Part shown: one piece after another, positions 58,123 to 64,000 of the stretch | Numbering within the stretch: the first letter of the stretch is position 1 | Layout of the letters: each line of letters starts with the position of its first letter | Source: Pseudomonas grimontii | Lineage (GTDB): Bacteria; Pseudomonadota; Gammaproteobacteria; Pseudomonadales; Pseudomonadaceae | NCBI RefSeq assembly: GCF_007858185.1 | Contig: NZ_VFES01000001.1 | Span: forward strand, 620,001-684,000 | Direction: 5' to 3' | DNA length: 64,000 nucleotides | The notes under the pieces: generated by a model | The model's database searches: none | Seen by the model: the letters and a program-made list of their open reading frames with translations, nothing else | Told to the model about the DNA's origin: nothing | Translations under genes and position numbers: made by a program

Positions 58123-59442
58123 ATGAAACCGACTTTATCCGCCAAACTCCTGCACGCCCTAGCCCCCTGGCGCAACGCCCCGGCCTGGCATATCGCATTC
58201 TCCGGCGGTCTTGACTCCACCGTACTGCTGCACCTCCTCGCCTCCCTGGCCAAAACCGAAAATTTCCCGCCGCTCAACGCTGTCCATGTCCACCATGGCC
58301 TGCAAGCCGCCGCCGACACCTGGCCGAGCCATTGCCAGTCCATTTGCGACAGGCTGGGCGTGCCCCTGCGCGTAATGCGTGTGCATGTGCAGCCCGGCGC
58401 CAGCCTTGAGCGTGCAGCGCGTGATGCGCGTTACCGGGCGTTTACCGAGATGATCGGGGCAGGGGGGGTGTTGCTCACAGGCCAGCATCGCGACGATCAG
58501 GCTGAAACCCTGCTGTTTCGCCTGTTGCGCGGGGCCGGCGTGCGGGGGGCGGCGGCAATGCCTGTGCACCGTCCATTGGCGGGTGGCCATTTGGTGCGGC
58601 CGTTGCTGGATGTCTCGCGTGCCGAGTTGGAAGCCTATGCCGCTGATCATCAACTCAAGTGGATTGAAGATCCTTCCAATGCCGATCCACGCTTCTCCCG
58701 TAATTACCTGCGTCACTGCGTGATCCCGACGCTGACGGCGCGTTGGCCCCAAGCCGTCTCCAGCCTGGCCCGCACTGCCGACCATCTTGGTGAGGCGCAA
58801 GCTTTGCTGGGTGAGTTAGCCTGCATGGACCTGCAAGTCGCCGATCAACCTTCACGGTTTCCTTGGCTGGTTTTGCCTTCATTGGCTCTCGACCCACTGC
58901 GCGAACTTTCCGATGCGCGTCAGCGCAACGTCCTGCGCCATTGGCTGGCGCCGCTGACCCGTTTACCCGACAGCGACCACTGGGCTGGCTGGTATTCCCT
59001 ACGCGATGCCAAGGGCGACGCACAGCCCTTATGGCGTCTGGCCGATGGGGAATTGCACCGTTGTGGCGAACGCATCTGGTGGTTGCCTCGCGCCTGGTCG
59101 GAATTTTCCCACGCGTCGGTGAGCTGGCCTAGCCCGCAAAACCCACTAGAGTTACCCGGCAATGGCCTGCTGGAAATTATCGGCAAGGTGCCCGAAGGCC
59201 CGCTGGAGGTTGGTTATCGCCAGGGCGGCGAAATGCTTGAAGTACCAGGCCGAGGCCGGCGTGACTTGAAGCGCCTGCTTAATGAACATGGAGTGCCGGG
59301 CTTCGTCCGTGGCAGATTGCCGCTGCTGTATCGGGGCGAGCAATTGCTCGGCGTGCCCAACCTCACTGGACTCTGGGCCGCACCGAATGAAGGCTGGCAA
59401 TTACATTGGATGCCACAGAGCTGCGATCAAGGTTTGAGCTGA
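58123..59442 (+). CDS. tilS: tRNA(Ile)-lysidine synthase
   Basis: 439 residues from the ATG at 58123; a GTG directly before it is possible. TilS attaches lysine to C34 of tRNA-Ile(CAU), changing it to read AUA. The PP-loop motif SGGLDST is at 27-33. The N-terminal N-type ATP pyrophosphatase domain (to about 215) is followed by the substrate-binding and C-terminal domains (RQGGEMLEVPGRGRRDLKRL near 370). It stands after the REPIN with little room for a promoter, perhaps within the REPIN flank. Confidence 0.96.
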   Translation: MKPTLSAKLLHALAPWRNAPAWHIAFSGGLDSTVLLHLLASLAKTENFPPLNAVHVHHGLQAAADTWPSHCQSICDRLGVPLRVMRVHVQPGASLERAARDARYRAFTEMIGAGGVLLTGQHRDDQAETLLFRLLRGAGVRGAAAMPVHRPLAGGHLVRPLLDVSRAELEAYAADHQLKWIEDPSNADPRFSRNYLRHCVIPTLTARWPQAVSSLARTADHLGEAQALLGELACMDLQVADQPSRFPWLVLPSLALDPLRELSDARQRNVLRHWLAPLTRLPDSDHWAGWYSLRDAKGDAQPLWRLADGELHRCGERIWWLPRAWSEFSHASVSWPSPQNPLELPGNGLLEIIGKVPEGPLEVGYRQGGEMLEVPGRGRRDLKRLLNEHGVPGFVRGRLPLLYRGEQLLGVPNLTGLWAAPNEGWQLHWMPQSCDQGLS

Positions 59443-62198
<2,756 letters not shown>

Positions 62199-62253
62199 CT
62201 GCCATTTCTCCGGTAAAGTATCCCACGCTAAATGCTCAGGCCCTCGGGCCTGA

Positions 62254-63645
<1,392 letters not shown>

Positions 63646-63740
63646 TCGCTACTTGATGGTAAGGCATGGTAAAAAGTCGGCGGATTGCGTCGGAAAATTC
63701 ACGATAGTGAACATTTCGACGCTAATCTGATGGCTATCAA

Positions 63741-63770
63741 GCACAAGCCTGGTTCTTCCAGGCTTCGTGC
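63741..63770 (+). terminator. Hairpin after eno
   Basis: GCACAAGCCTGG (63741-63752) pairs with CCAGGCTTCGTGC (63758-63770) with a single bulged C and a 5-base loop. It lies 95 bases past eno and has little T-run, so it is a weak terminator or a processing site before ftsB. Confidence 0.5.
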
Positions 63771-63828
63771 TATCAGTTGCTGTAAAAGTTTTGCATGGCG
63801 TCTTTTTTCACTGGATACCCGATATTCG

Positions 63829-64000
63829 ATGCGCAGTCCCAATTGGTTGTTCCTCGTCTTGCTCTTGTTGCTGGCTGGCCTGCAGTACCGCCTATGGGTG
63901 GGTAATGGCAGCTTTGCGCAAGTAAAAGACCTGACCCAGCAAATTGCCGACCAGCACGCCGAGAACGAACGCTTGCTGGAACGCAACCGCGTCCTCGATG
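63829..64000 (+). CDS. ftsB: Cell division protein FtsB (partial)
   Basis: The first 57 residues are in the window; the frame runs off its end. A short N-terminal membrane helix (about 6-22, WLFLVLLLLLAGLQYRLWVG) is followed by the start of a coiled coil (VKDLTQQIADQHAENERLLE), the FtsB/DivIC pattern. FtsB joins FtsL and FtsQ at the septum. Position after eno matches the usual eno-ftsB-ispD order. Confidence 0.93.
   Translation, partial: MRSPNWLFLVLLLLLAGLQYRLWVGNGSFAQVKDLTQQIADQHAENERLLERNRVLD

Overview
The window is high-GC gammaproteobacterial DNA with the gene content, gene order and intergenic repeats of a Pseudomonas of the fluorescens group. Two blocks follow the order I remember from P. 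aeruginosa PAO1: lptF-like/DUF4398 gene through plsB, and csdE/csdA through ftsB. A third block (cold-shock gene, small hypothetical gene, rlmA, dapE, ndvB) is conserved as a unit but sits between the other two here. The REP/REPIN elements near 27.1 and 58.0 kb have the GTGGGAGGGGGCTTGC core typical of P. fluorescens relatives. I see no tRNA, rRNA, insertion sequence, prophage or CRISPR array.

Layout. 0-2.3 kb: end of an unidentified gene, a 68-aa hypothetical gene, then two envelope lipoprotein genes (OmpA-family LptF type and DUF4398) behind a candidate AlgU promoter, and a small conserved protein. 2.5-11.3 kb: ppc, adk, tsaB, then poorly characterised genes (96-aa protein, DUF72, ICL/PEP-mutase family, extensin-like protein, a protein with an internal repeat) and rsmJ. 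11.3-16.2 kb: a MexL/MexJ/MexK-type efflux locus with a candidate operator over the pump promoter. 16.2-20.5 kb: LysE-like exporter, DUF4197 protein, YbaY-type lipoprotein and plsB. 20.7-26.1 kb: cold-shock protein, rlmA, dapE and a GH17-GT2 glucan synthase (ndvB). 26.3-32.1 kb: tcdA, csdE/csdA, dapD, an ArsC-like protein and a cation/proton antiporter. 32.2-33.2 kb: an AT-rich accessory gene encoding an astacin-like metallopeptidase with a degenerate second copy of its N-terminal half. 33.4-64 kb: dapC, glnD and map on the minus strand, then one long plus-strand run rpsB-tsf-pyrH-frr-uppS-cdsA-dxr-rseP-bamA-skp-lpxD-fabZ-lpxA-lpxB-rnhB-dnaE-accA-tilS-pyrG-kdsA-eno-ftsB (cut by the window edge).

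Functional themes. Most of the window builds the envelope: lipid A and Kdo (lpxD/A/B, kdsA), phospholipid (plsB, cdsA, accA, fabZ), isoprenoid carrier (dxr, uppS), peptidoglycan precursor (dapC/D/E), outer-membrane assembly (bamA, skp), and envelope stress (rseP, whose Pseudomonas counterpart MucP helps release AlgU, and a candidate AlgU target operon at 1.3-1.8 kb). A second theme is modification of tRNA at A37: tsaB (t6A) and tcdA/csdA/csdE (cyclic t6A), with tilS for the wobble base of tRNA-Ile.

The most unusual object is the metallopeptidase at 32161-33243. It has a full HExxHxxGxxH zinc site and a Met-turn, no visible signal peptide, a base composition unlike its neighbours, and a second domain that keeps the fold-like sequence but has lost every zinc ligand and stops at the former active site.
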